A DNA stretch of 64,000 nucleotides from Isochrysis galbana (lineage: Eukaryota > Haptophyta > Isochrysidales > Isochrysidaceae): NCBI GenBank assembly GCA_018136815.1, contig CM030936.1:1524569-1588568 (forward strand). Direction: 5' to 3'. Every line of letters begins with the position of its first letter. The first letter of the stretch is position 1. Made by a program: the position numbers and the translations under genes. The notes below the pieces were generated by a model that was not told the origin of the DNA, made no database searches, and saw nothing but the letters and a program-made list of their open reading frames with translations. Shown piece after piece: positions 50,931-60,473 of the stretch.

Positions 50931-52750
50931 CAGTGAGCGAGGCCTTCTCGCGTTGGGATGGACGAAGACGACGATATCCTGTGCGCAGAGCCGTTGATCG
51001 ATGGCAAAGCCACGCCAACCACCAGAGAGGCCTGCGGAATGGGAGCAAAGGGTGGGGGCTACCAATTAGGGACAAGAGCTTGGCTAGAAAACGAAGCGTA
51101 CGCAGCGCCAACTCCTTGTATTATGATGGGCGCAAGGGCGGGGAGCGAAGGTGCGCGGACGCGGGGAGGAGGGGGGGTAGCTGCTGGAGAGGAAAACGCC
51201 CTTCTCTCAACTTGCATGCAACTCACACACACCTGCATTCGAATTGCCCTCTCTGCGCAGGTATTGGACCATCCAAGAGCTGTTGCCAGCATTCAAGATG
51301 ATAGGAACATCGTGCTCAGGCATGTACGCAGTCATTTCGCGCGGGAGTTGAAGCCAGTAGCTGCAGGGAGTTCACGCATTTGATAAGGAAGAAGCGATGA
51401 GATGTGAGACAGCTATGTGCGTTGTGAGAGTGGTGCAACCCTCGCAGGGGGTAGACAAGTCATCACAGCAGCACCGCACGCGTTCATCCAACACCGGAAT
51501 ACGGTTGCCAACCTTGCCAACCTTGCCCATCATTGCCACACTGGCAAGGATGCAGAAATCACATGCAAGACTCACCCTCCTGAAATGTGAGAAGGCAACA
51601 TGAGCTTCCGGAAAGCTTTTCCATGAGCATTGCTATTCGCCGCGAACTCGGCCTCAATCAGTCTCGGCATCATCCAAGGCGGCGGAGGGGGTGCGGATCG
51701 AATAACCGCTCGAAGCGCATCCTCACATTCACGAATCGCCTTTGCACGGGCGGCGGCCTTTCTCATGCGTTTGGAGGAGCCCTTGGGAGCATCGAGCGTC
51801 ACATCGCCATCCTGTGCGGGCGAATCGTGGTCTTTTCTGCCTCGCCGGCGATCCGTCCTACAGTCCACTGATCTGTCCGACGTCTCTATAGTCCTTGACA
51901 AGTCCTCCATTCCAAGCCGATATCCATGCTCGGGTAAGCGTCGCCACTCGCGTACGCAGTCCTCCAACCAAGCTAGGTGCAGCACTTCCAGTACAATCTG
52001 AGCGGCCCCTAGAGATTGGTTGGAAGCCGCCCTCGGGGCTAGCGAGGTACCCTCACGCGTGGCTCCGGCTGTTCCACTGGCTTGCCCGCGGCGGGGTGCT
52101 GTGGCAAGCTGTTTGCTGCGCAGTGCCAGTGCCTTTTGCATCACTGCCGCTTCTGAGGCGACGCCACGCTCATCGTCCACAAGGCAGACCAAATGTGTCG
52201 TTCCCTCCCACCAAATCCCGTCGAAGCCTGCCTCCTGGTCGCGGCCCATTGCTGTACATCCGCCGAACGCAGCGCCCAGACGTGTGATCATCGCCAGAGC
52301 ATGATTGAAGTCGATGGAAGAGCTCGCGAAACCAGCAAACGCAATGACAGTGTGGGCCATTGCGTTCACTCCACCGCATACCACAGTGCGCGCATATCTG
52401 CCGTCTACCTCCGTGTCCCCCTGCGTGTACTCTGCCGGTGGCCCTCCTAGGGGCCGGAAGAGGGGCGAGACCGTGGGCGGGACGAGGCTCCTAGATCTCA
52501 TCTGGAGTGAGAGCCAGTCTGGGCTGATGTGCTCGACGCGCGGCTCTTCAGCCGCCTTGCAGCACTCGAGGTAAGGCGCGAGCTCAAACAGGCGCACTGC
52601 GACGCCTGTGGCAGCCACGAGTCCCGCAGCGGTCTCAACGACCCGGCCGCCTAGAGAGATGAGAGCGGTCCTGTAGGCGGCTGCACGTCGCGGCTCAGGC
52701 TCAGAGACGAGGAATGTGCAGCCGTGCAACACCGTGCCCACCTCGCCCAT
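50931..52750 (-). CDS. BRCT/B3 gene, part 1: N-terminal BRCT pair and plant-type B3 DNA-binding domain
   Basis: Exon 1 is 52750-51576 (donor GG/GTGAGT), exon 2 51360-51233 and exon 3 51031-50931. All joins preserve frame. Exon 1 encodes two BRCT repeats (GCTFLVSEPEPRRAAAYRTA...HISPDWLSL and IAFAGFASSSIDFNHALAMI...THLVCL...LHLAWLEDCV), a basic linker and LMLPSHISG. Exons 2-3 continue YWLQLPREMTAYMPEHDVPI, then SSWMVQYLRREGNSNAGLSG and GWRGFAIDQRLCAQDIVVFV. That is a complete B3 fold signature: basic LP entry, W-x-V strand, GGW-x-x-F-x-x-D/N, x-G/Q-D-x-V-V-F. B3 domains read specific DNA in plants. The combination with BRCT domains is not one I know. Confidence 0.85.
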
Positions 52751-52979
52751 GCCACCTCTCTTTCCTCACTGGCTGGAGGCCTCTCCTTCCTACTCTCGTC
52801 CCGCACTTCTTCAGCTGCTCTACTGCTCCAACTGCCGCTGCCCACTTCCTCCTCCGTGCCTCGCTCCCTCGAGCAGCCCCACCACACCCGCGCCTCACCT
52901 CGAACTCTCTCGAGCGCCCTCCTCACCCCTGTCTCTGCTCTGCTCTGTGCCTCGCTGCTCTGCTCTGCTCTGCTCTGCT

Positions 52980-52988
52980 CTGCTCCCT

Positions 52989-53057
<69 letters not shown>

Positions 53058-53064
53058 CCTCCCT

Positions 53065-53132
<68 letters not shown>

Positions 53133-53222
53133 CGTATGTCTATCTTTATATACTCGTATGTGTGTTTTTATCTGTTTATTTGTGTGGGCTCTCTCTTTCT
53201 CTCCCTCCGTCCCTCACTCTCT

Positions 53223-53262
<40 letters not shown>

Positions 53263-53280
53263 CCCCCCCCCCCCCCCCTC
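52980..53280. repeat. CT microsatellite arrays and C run upstream of the BRCT/B3 gene
   Basis: CTCTGCTCTG repeats near 52940-52985 are followed by long CT arrays at about 52994-53130 and 53228-53260 and a C run at about 53260-53278. Frames over them on the plus strand are Ser/Leu artefacts. On the gene's coding strand the tract is GA-rich. Confidence 0.9.
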
Positions 53281-54124
53281 TCTCATGTCTCTCTCTCTCG
53301 CTCTTTCTCTCTCTTGCTATCCCTCTCCCTCCCTCTCTCTCTTCCCCTCTCCCCCCCGCACCCACCTCGCTTCTCTCTCTATCTGCCTCCCTCTCTCACT
53401 TACTCACTCTCTCACTTTCCGATTTCTCTCTCTCACCCACTCACTCAGCATCCTCTGGCCGCCCTCTCCGGCGACGCCAAGCAGTTTTCCCGCCCTCTTC
53501 GCCTTCGGCAAAACCAAAACAAAACTCCATCAAGGCATAAAGATAAAGGATGGCTACCTACATGCCTACGCTTCACGAGTAAAGTAATGGCATTGTCACT
53601 ACTAGTATTATATTCTTCCTGATGCTATTTGTATCGGAAGTCGCCGCTCGCTCCTCTCCACACACAAACTAATCATGAGACCCCTAGGGTAGCCGCTCTC
53701 TCTCCGTGTGCATCGCGTGGTGCGTTGGCAGTGAGTTAGGGGTGAAGGCGATGGATGGCATGAGAATGGAGCCGGATCCCTGTAGTAGTAGTAGTGGGAG
53801 TGGGAGTGGGAGTGTCCTATTACTAGTAGTACTAGTAGCACTAGTAGACATGGACATCTTTTAAAAGACCTTTTTTTGGATGCCGCCGACTTAACCCTAG
53901 TACTTCCGTAAAAGCAAAAGCTGTTTTTACGGGGTGTTGGCACTGCGAGCGGTAGGCCCCCTAACACCAATATTTTTGGCTGGAGGGCCTCCTCATAGGC
54001 AAGCTAGGACTCCTTAAGCAGCCTGGCACATGAGCATCAGGCATCAGGTTGTGACCACTTTTATGAGGTGCGAAAACGACGAAAATGCAAAAACAGATAA
54101 AAATTGAGGAAAACCCCATGCTAC
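53281..54124. other. Intergenic between BRCT/B3 promoter region and transposase
   Basis: CT-rich to about 53450, then mixed. TAGTAG/GTGGGA triplet and hexamer runs lie at about 53785-53850, and an ACTTCCGTAAAAGCAAAAGC segment near 53900. I see no gene. The transposase 3' end probably extends to about 54125. Confidence 0.45.
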
Positions 54125-55949
54125 TCAAGATGCAAGATGACACCGATGGCACGCAAAGAAACACCGAACATGGTAGTACGCCCCTACTCCATCCCGACAG
54201 GCAAAACACCTGTATTGGGGTCGCTTGGGTTTCTCCACAGAGCACCCAACAGCATAACCACAGACGCCCTTTTGGGGTGAGACACGCCGGACGGCGGACG
54301 TTGTGCTTCTCCTTCCGCGGACCACGCGTGCCGCCCTTTGCGCTCTGCTCAGCAATCGCGAGGGCGACGACACCCATGTCCCATGTCCACAAGCTCGTGC
54401 TCTGCGCGCTTTTGGCAGTGTGTGGACGGAGGGCTCAGAAATTCCGAAGAATTTGTCATCCTTGCTTGTCCCTGCCTTCATCACACACAAGCCTGCAGGC
54501 CTGCGGAGCCGGAGTGGCTTGACGGTGTCAAGTATCATCTGAGACGCCCACTGCAAGCAAAACGCCACCTGCGAGCACGCCAGGAATGAGATGGGGGTAT
54601 GGGGGTTAACTCGCACGCGGCAGCATACTGTATGTATAAGGGCGAGGTGGTGGCACGCCCAGACCGGCTTGCTTCTCGCTTGTTTGACCGCCCCCCCCCC
54701 GACTCACCTTCGTTCTCGCCCGCACCACCTTGGCCTCGAGCCCCGCGGCGTGCGCGAGGAAGTTGTGGACGATGTAGCCATTTGTGATGGCAATGTCAAC
54801 GGCGAAGAGAATGCCTTTCGTGCCAACGCGCACGCATCGCCGCGATGCCAAAGCCAGTTTTTTCCGTTGTTGATCGTGCCCATCAGTCGCGCTCCGCCCC
54901 TGCACATTGAAGTGCCATATGCTCTCCGGTCTCCAGCGCCCAAACCGCATGCGAGAATTTTGATCCATGCGCGTCGCCCATTTGCGTTTAGTGACGATTT
55001 GCACGCCGTAGTTCCACCCCGATAGATCCCAGCACATCATCACGGTGATGGTTTCTTTGTTGCTGCCTGCGCTTTGGCGCACAAACTTCCCCTTGCGCTT
55101 TGCTACTTTTGGTCGCCTGCCTTTCTGCGGGAGGTCAAGCGGCTGAGGCGTCTCATCGCAATTCAAGAGGCGTCGTGGATCCTGGATGATCTATGAACAC
55201 ACGCGTGGACGAGGTACGAGGTGAGCGAGCGAACGAGCATGGCGCGGTGCAGCGGACTACTTAGGACCATTCACCTTAGTCTCAGCGTCCATGATCCCAG
55301 CGTCTACGAGCTCGGCCTCGAGCCCAAACTTGCCGTAGAAATGATTCTGCACCACCTCATTGTTCCTCTTCCTCGACCTTCGTTCCTCTTCGGCTCGAGA
55401 TACTCCTTCATCTATTTGGACACCGTGCGCACGCCACCATGGGTAAATCCTTTGGAAGAACCGATGCGCCAAGTCGTCCGGGCAGTTCACCACGTCCCTC
55501 TCCTGCTTGTTGAGGGGAATGCTTCCAAGCCCGTACTTGCGCGCCTTGTTGAAGGCTGCCCGCGCTCGCAGCATCTCCCTGATCTTCACAGAGATATCGT
55601 GTCTGTTACGTGGCTGTTGCGCGTCTGCACAGGCAATAAGCCACTCACCCAGTTTGATGCGCTCATCGTTCGTGAGGAGCTGGGAGTGGTGGTCCCGCAT
55701 GCCCTTGGCATCTGCGGACTTCTTCGCCAATGCTTGGCGAACCTTACCCTCTGTGGCCAAGGGGAAGTTCCCACTTTGCAGCGCTCGATGCGCACTTTCA
55801 CCCGTCGCGCGGCAATGCTCGACTGCTTTGCGCACATCGTCGAGGATGGCAACGCGCTCCTTCGCCTGGAGGTCGCGGGCGGACTTCGTGTACCCACCCT
55901 CCGGGCGCTTCCTGGCCGCGGCTGGCTTGCTAGTGGCCGCTGGCGCCAT
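54125..55949 (-). CDS. Pogo/CENP-B-like DDE transposase gene (three exons)
   Basis: Exons 55949-55275, 55190-54708 and about 54570-54125. Junctions AAG/GTGAAT, TTCATAG/ATC and AAG/GTGAGT join in phase. The N-terminal half is basic and helical (KSARDLQAKERVAILDDVRK, then ANDERIKLGEW-type segments). The catalytic part starts RRLLNCDETPQPLDLPQKGR, with the Asp of NCDETP as first acidic residue, and continues KETITVMMCWDLSGWNYGVQ and GILFAVDIAITNGYIVHN. The C-terminal exon ends in YRCFACRDGVGAYYHVRCFF, a Cys/His pattern like a zinc ribbon. The third exon may contain a frame problem after SVHTLPKARRAR. No TIRs were recognised around the gene, so it may be a relic or a domesticated copy. Confidence 0.65.
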
Positions 55950-56075
55950 CGGCGTGCCGGCGTGCTGGCTGCGAAGCGGCGTTGGCTGCGAAGCGATAGC
56001 CTCTAGAGTACTCTACTGACTACAATGCTCTACTCTGGTGTATCCATAGAGTAGATTTCTTAGAGCGTCTCTGCA

Positions 56076-57703
56076 ATGGCGATCGTGGTATCGGCGCCGC
56101 CGAGCGATCCGGCGGATCTGGACGTGCTGGTGGCAGGTCTGGCGGTGGGGAACGAAGCGGCTGCGCACAGCCGCTCCATCCTCTCGCAGCATCGCGTGCT
56201 CGCGCTCCTCAACGCCACGCCTACCCCTAACCCATGGAGCTCGCTGCTCTCCAAGAGGAGCGTCGCTCTCCTTCAGATCTCTGTCGAGGACAAGAGGACT
56301 GAGGAGCTGTACCCGCACTTCGAGGAGTGCTGCAATTTCATCGGGAGGCACAGGACCCGAGCCCTACGTGAGGCCGCACGCCGGCTGCCCGGCGAGTCTG
56401 CGCCATGCGTGCTGGTCCACTGTCAGCAAGGCATTTCACGGTCTGTCACACTCGTGCTAGCCTACCTGATGCGCAGGTGCGCGGCGGGACTCGGCGCGTG
56501 GGGAGAAAAGGCCGTCTGCTGTGCTTGATATTCTTGGGTACTGAATGTTGTTGCGTGGCAGTATTTTGCGCGTGGCGTCTTGGCGGCACAAGGCGCATGC
56601 CGCTGTTTGTGCGTGCCAAGATGGAAAGAGACGACTAAAGCAATGTGGTGTGACACACACCTAAGTTCACATTGGGGGCAATGCGTAGGGCCAGGTTGTC
56701 GGTACCACATCCAGTTTCGAATTGCGGCCGTATGTTTTGCTTGCGCAGGTATAGGCTGACTCTGCGGGACGCTCTGAATTACGTCCTCGACCACCGGCTA
56801 CCCAGCAGTCCGTACACACACCCAAATCCAGCTTTCCTCATGCAGGTGGGCAACCCCTTGGCCCAGCGCCGGGTGTTCACCGCTGACGATATGGAACGGT
56901 GCTGTCAACCTTCTGATATTTGCAGAAACTGTCCCCTTCCTCCATGCCTCCAGCTTGTACGTTGGGAAACTTGGCTCGGCCTTTCTTCCACCGGACCTTC
57001 CCTCGAATTTCTCGAATACACCCGAGAGGCGGCCACACTATGGACAGGGCGGAATCGAGGGCCGTGCATGGTGGAGGGTTGCCGCTGCCGCGGTCGACAA
57101 GCGCCAGTTGTGCCTGGGTACGAGGAGGAGATCGGGGACGAGGAGATTGGCGTGGCTGAGGATGCAGACGAGGAGTCCATTGTGATGAAGACGGAAGCTC
57201 TCGCTAGGACTGTCACAGCGACTGTTCCCGTCTCGTTGGTGAGCGCACTTGCGACGGCGGCTGCGTGGAGATCCGATGAGAAACGCATGGGCGACCGTAC
57301 AGTTGGCGCGGCGCTCTACTGGCGCTTGGTCCGGGGCGAGCAATGGACATCTGCCGACGAGGTAGGGCCTCCTTCCAATCGCTAGACTCGCCCCAGTCCG
57401 TGTAGTACAAGCTGTAATGCTTTTTACTACGACTACTCTGCCTTCTACTTGTACCCCGAGCTCAGTTTGTGCCCAGATCTGCATCAAGCGCTCTCGTGCC
57501 CGAACATTTTGGCAGGTACTAAGCGTGAAAATGGCAGTATCGGGCTTTCTCGAGCCCCTGGAGGCGCGGCTCACCCAGAGAGATGTCGCCAAGGTGCTAT
57601 GATTTCACAGTTTAGGCCAAGTCTCATAGCTTAGAATGGTTTATGAGCAACCTTCTGGCAGGTCTCCCACTTACTGCTCGCCGAGTATCAATTGGCAATG
57701 TAG
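56076..57703 (+). CDS. Dual-specificity protein phosphatase
   Basis: Exons 56076-56476, 56749-57361, 57516-57593 and 57662-57703. Junctions CGCAG/GTGCGC, GCGCAG/GTA, GAG/GTAGGG, GGCAG/GTA, AAG/GTGCTA and GGCAG/GTC keep frame. The active-site loop is VHCQQGISRS (Cys nucleophile and Arg in HCxxGxxRS). It is followed by LVLAYLMRR-YRLTLRDALNYV, the usual helix after the DSP loop, and NPAFLMQ. The general acid loop precedes it (VEDKRTEELYPHF). The enzyme dephosphorylates Ser/Thr/Tyr residues. The C-terminal 200 residues contain a Cys/Arg patch (CMVEGCRCRGR) and an acidic stretch, not part of the core. The second exon may hold a further small intron after FLMQ. Confidence 0.8.
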
Positions 57704-57870
57704 AGGGCCCCCTTTCTTCTCGCACCCTTCTGCGCAGCTCATACCGCAACCAGCCAACATCACTCAACCGGCAACCATGCCGGACTGATTGCTCGTGAAG
57801 CCAACTTACTAAGAAGCACACATGCACTGCCAAGCATACTCCAATCAGCCATGTTCCTGATTGTCCGCAG

Positions 57871-58983
57871 GGGATCATTGATCCAGATGCAATTGGCACG
57901 GACAACGCGCGAGACTGGGCCATCGTGCGCATCAGCACAGAGTGCCTGCTTCACGTGGATTCCGGGCCCGATGGGCAGGAGTCGGGGTCGAGTCTGAGTG
58001 TGGTTGGCGAGGCAAGGTGTGAACAGAGCAGTTGCGACTCTCGTGATTCGAGTGCGAGGGATGCGCCTGCCGCTGCTCGTCGTGGCTGGCGCGAGCTGCG
58101 CCTGCCTGCCTTCATGGCGCATTTGGCATCCACTGCATCCATTTTGGGGGACATCGGCTGGATCGAGGACGAACCGGATAGTGAGGCTACCGAGTCCGGC
58201 ACCTCCGATCCTGCCGAGGTTCTGCTTTCGTCTGTCTGGGCTGATGGCACATGGAGCGGTACTCTGCTATGGGACTCTGCCATCCATCTGAGCCACATGC
58301 TTCTCTCGCCATCTTCACTCGGTGGCCTCCGCTGGCGTGACCATATCCGACGAGGCGGGTCCGTGCTCGAGCTCGGCTGCGGGCTTGCGTTGCCGGGGCT
58401 GGTCTCCTTCTTGCTAGGGGCGTCCCATGTCGTTCTCACCGATCGGCCGCTAATTGTCGAATTGGTTCAAGAGGCTCTGAATAAAGATCCAGAGCTGAGC
58501 AAGATTACAAGGCACTCTCCGAGTCAGTCGGAAGATGCCAAGCTCACGCAAGCAGGGGATGCCGCCAAGGATTCGGCCAAGGTTGAGACAGAGGGCGCAA
58601 GGCGACGCCCATCGCTTCGGGCCGTCCCGTTCTCATGGGACGAGCAGACCGCAAAGGCGCTTCTCGAGGTGGAGTTCGAAGGGAGCCCGCCAGCCACTAT
58701 CATCGCCTGTGACTGCATCTTCGCGCCACTTTTTGGCGAGAGCTTCCTTTTGCTGCGCATGCTTCTCGCCCTGGCAGCCCCTATGCCGAGCAATAAGGAT
58801 GCACTGCAAGCCGGGCCTCCCGACGGCACCCTCGTCCTGCTCGCTCTGGAGAGACGCGAAGGTGATGGGGCCGACGCCTTCTTCGCACAGGCAGCTGAAG
58901 TGGGCTTCGTTACCCGACTCACCCGTCGCGTCGGACGAGTTGTGCTGTGCGAGATGCGCCTGGTTCGTTCGCGGTCAATTTAG
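57871..58983 (+). CDS. METTL21-type (Methyltransf_16) lysine methyltransferase, 5' end open
   Basis: The frame follows an acceptor (TTGTCCGCAG/GGG) and runs to 58983. Motifs are WADGTWSGTLLWDSAIHLSH (substrate-side entry), motif I VLELGCGLALPG (SAM binding), VVLTDRPLIVELV (acidic residue for the ribose) and IIACDCIFAPLFGESF, corresponding to the DxxY-like post-IV motif but with Phe in place of Tyr. The family methylates lysines of chaperones, elongation factors or VCP in the cytosol. Its first exon is not identified. The phase of the acceptor equals that of the phosphatase donor at 57593, so read-through splicing from the phosphatase is possible. Confidence 0.78.
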   Translation, partial: GIIDPDAIGTDNARDWAIVRISTECLLHVDSGPDGQESGSSLSVVGEARCEQSSCDSRDSSARDAPAAARRGWRELRLPAFMAHLASTASILGDIGWIEDEPDSEATESGTSDPAEVLLSSVWADGTWSGTLLWDSAIHLSHMLLSPSSLGGLRWRDHIRRGGSVLELGCGLALPGLVSFLLGASHVVLTDRPLIVELVQEALNKDPELSKITRHSPSQSEDAKLTQAGDAAKDSAKVETEGARRRPSLRAVPFSWDEQTAKALLEVEFEGSPPATIIACDCIFAPLFGESFLLLRMLLALAAPMPSNKDALQAGPPDGTLVLLALERREGDGADAFFAQAAEVGFVTRLTRRVGRVVLCEMRLVRSRSI

Positions 58984-59010
58984 GGATTGCTCGCAGCCGT
59001 ACAGGTGAAG

Positions 59011-59348
59011 CTAGAAGTCACACGAATGAGAAACGAATCTGTTGTAAATTGTGGGAGACAGGTGAGGGCTGGAGGGCTGGAGGCGTGCGCATCGTCTAAT
59101 GGGGGTGAGACCATTCACGACTCAACAGGGCACCCGAACAGAGTGATGTCGAGCAGGGCGTGAAGTGAGGCTTTGGAAGCTAGAAGTCACACGAATGAGA
59201 AACGAATCTGTTGTAAATTGTGGGAGACAGGTCCGGGCTGGAGGGCTGGAGGCGTGCGCATCATCTTATGGGGGGATAGACCATTCACGACTCAACAGGG
59301 CACCCGAACAGAGTGATGTCGAGCAGGGCGTGAAGTGAGGCTTTGGCG
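59011..59348. repeat. Two-copy 169-bp tandem repeat
   Basis: CTAGAAGTCACACGAATGAG starts at 59011 and again at 59180. The units differ at few positions (for example GGTGAGGG versus GGTCCGGG). Non-coding, just downstream of the methyltransferase. Confidence 0.88.
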
Positions 59349-60473
59349 AGGGCGTGGGGGGAGGGGGTCGTGCCCGGTCTAGGGCACCCTCTCTTTGCCC
59401 CCAAAACCATCGAATTCCCCCACAGTTCACGTGATTTTGACGTGGTGGGCGATATGTGTTGCGCAGCCGCGACCACTATCGCCCACCGGGGCAACCTTAG
59501 CTTTTTCAGCACCAACATACCGCACTTAAACCAAGACTAAGATTATGCTTGTTCATGCTTCATACATGGACCATGCATGGACAACTATCGTTAAACGATA
59601 GGAGACCAAAAGCGTTCAATTATCCCCATCCCTGCTGACACCTTTCATTGTCACCTGGAGGTTACTTGAGTCAACTTGACCCTTCACATGTTGAAACACA
59701 CACGTGGTCTGACTCCATTCACTCGATTTGGGGCAGGGTGGATATATCGTTGAAATCACGATATCTCCTGATATCCCATGTTGGTTTTCCCCTCCAAAGA
59801 AAATTGATCGAATTCCTTTGAAAGCGATCGTTTTTTTTGTGTGTCAAGAGCCTGGTGCGCGCTTTCAGAACTGCCCCCTCTCCCTCCGCACTCGCCACTT
59901 CTCCCGCGCATTCTGACACCCCGCGCATCTCGACACTGCCGCCCCACCCCGCACGGCCCCCCTCGCCCGCCGCTCATTGACGCCACCTTCTTCTCCCTCC
60001 CTTCGGCCTCGCCGCGCCGCTTCCCCTCTCGCCGCGCCGCTTCCCCTCTCGCCGCCGCGCTTCCTCTCTCTCCACTGTGCGCTCTCCGCCCCTCTGCTCT
60101 TGCCACCCGCCTCCCTCGCCTCGCGTCGTTCTCTTCCAACAGCAGTGTCCGTCTTGGTCACCAGGGTACAGAACCCCCCCCCCCGTCTTGTTCTGCCCCC
60201 TCACCTCTCTTGTGACACATCACGACAGCTCATTCGTGCGCGCGCGCCCGCCGCCGGTGAGGGCCAACCCGCTACACCAGCCCGCTTCCTTCTTTTCTAC
60301 GGGTGTGTGTGTGTGTGGGGGGGGGGGGTTGGCGGCCCGGTCGCACCACCATCCCGCTCCTCCCTTCACCAGTACCGTCTCCTCCAGAGCACTGTGTTCC
60401 TGGTTGCCGTTTGTCCTCCCCTCTTTGCTCTCCTTTCTTCCTTGCTCTGTTCCCCACAATCGGTGCACACGCA
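59349..60473. other. Intergenic with LINE-type stem-loop; probable 5' region of ankyrin gene
   Basis: CTATCGTTAAACGATAG at 59585-59601, preceded by CAA, differs by one loop base from the 5' end of the intact LINE, but no LINE sequence follows. From 59860 the sequence is pyrimidine-rich with CTCGCCGCGCCGCTTCC repeats near 60010-60060, a C run at 60174-60184 and a TG/G run near 60303-60328. No gene before 60474 is convincing. Confidence 0.5.

Noticed and set aside
52714..53622. Three overlapping plus-strand frames of about 275-300 residues
   Set aside because: They are Ser/Leu/Pro runs produced by CT microsatellites and a C run, with no conserved motif.
53860..56060. Terminal inverted repeats for the pogo-like transposase
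   Set aside because: I compared both flanks and found no convincing complementary ends or target duplication.
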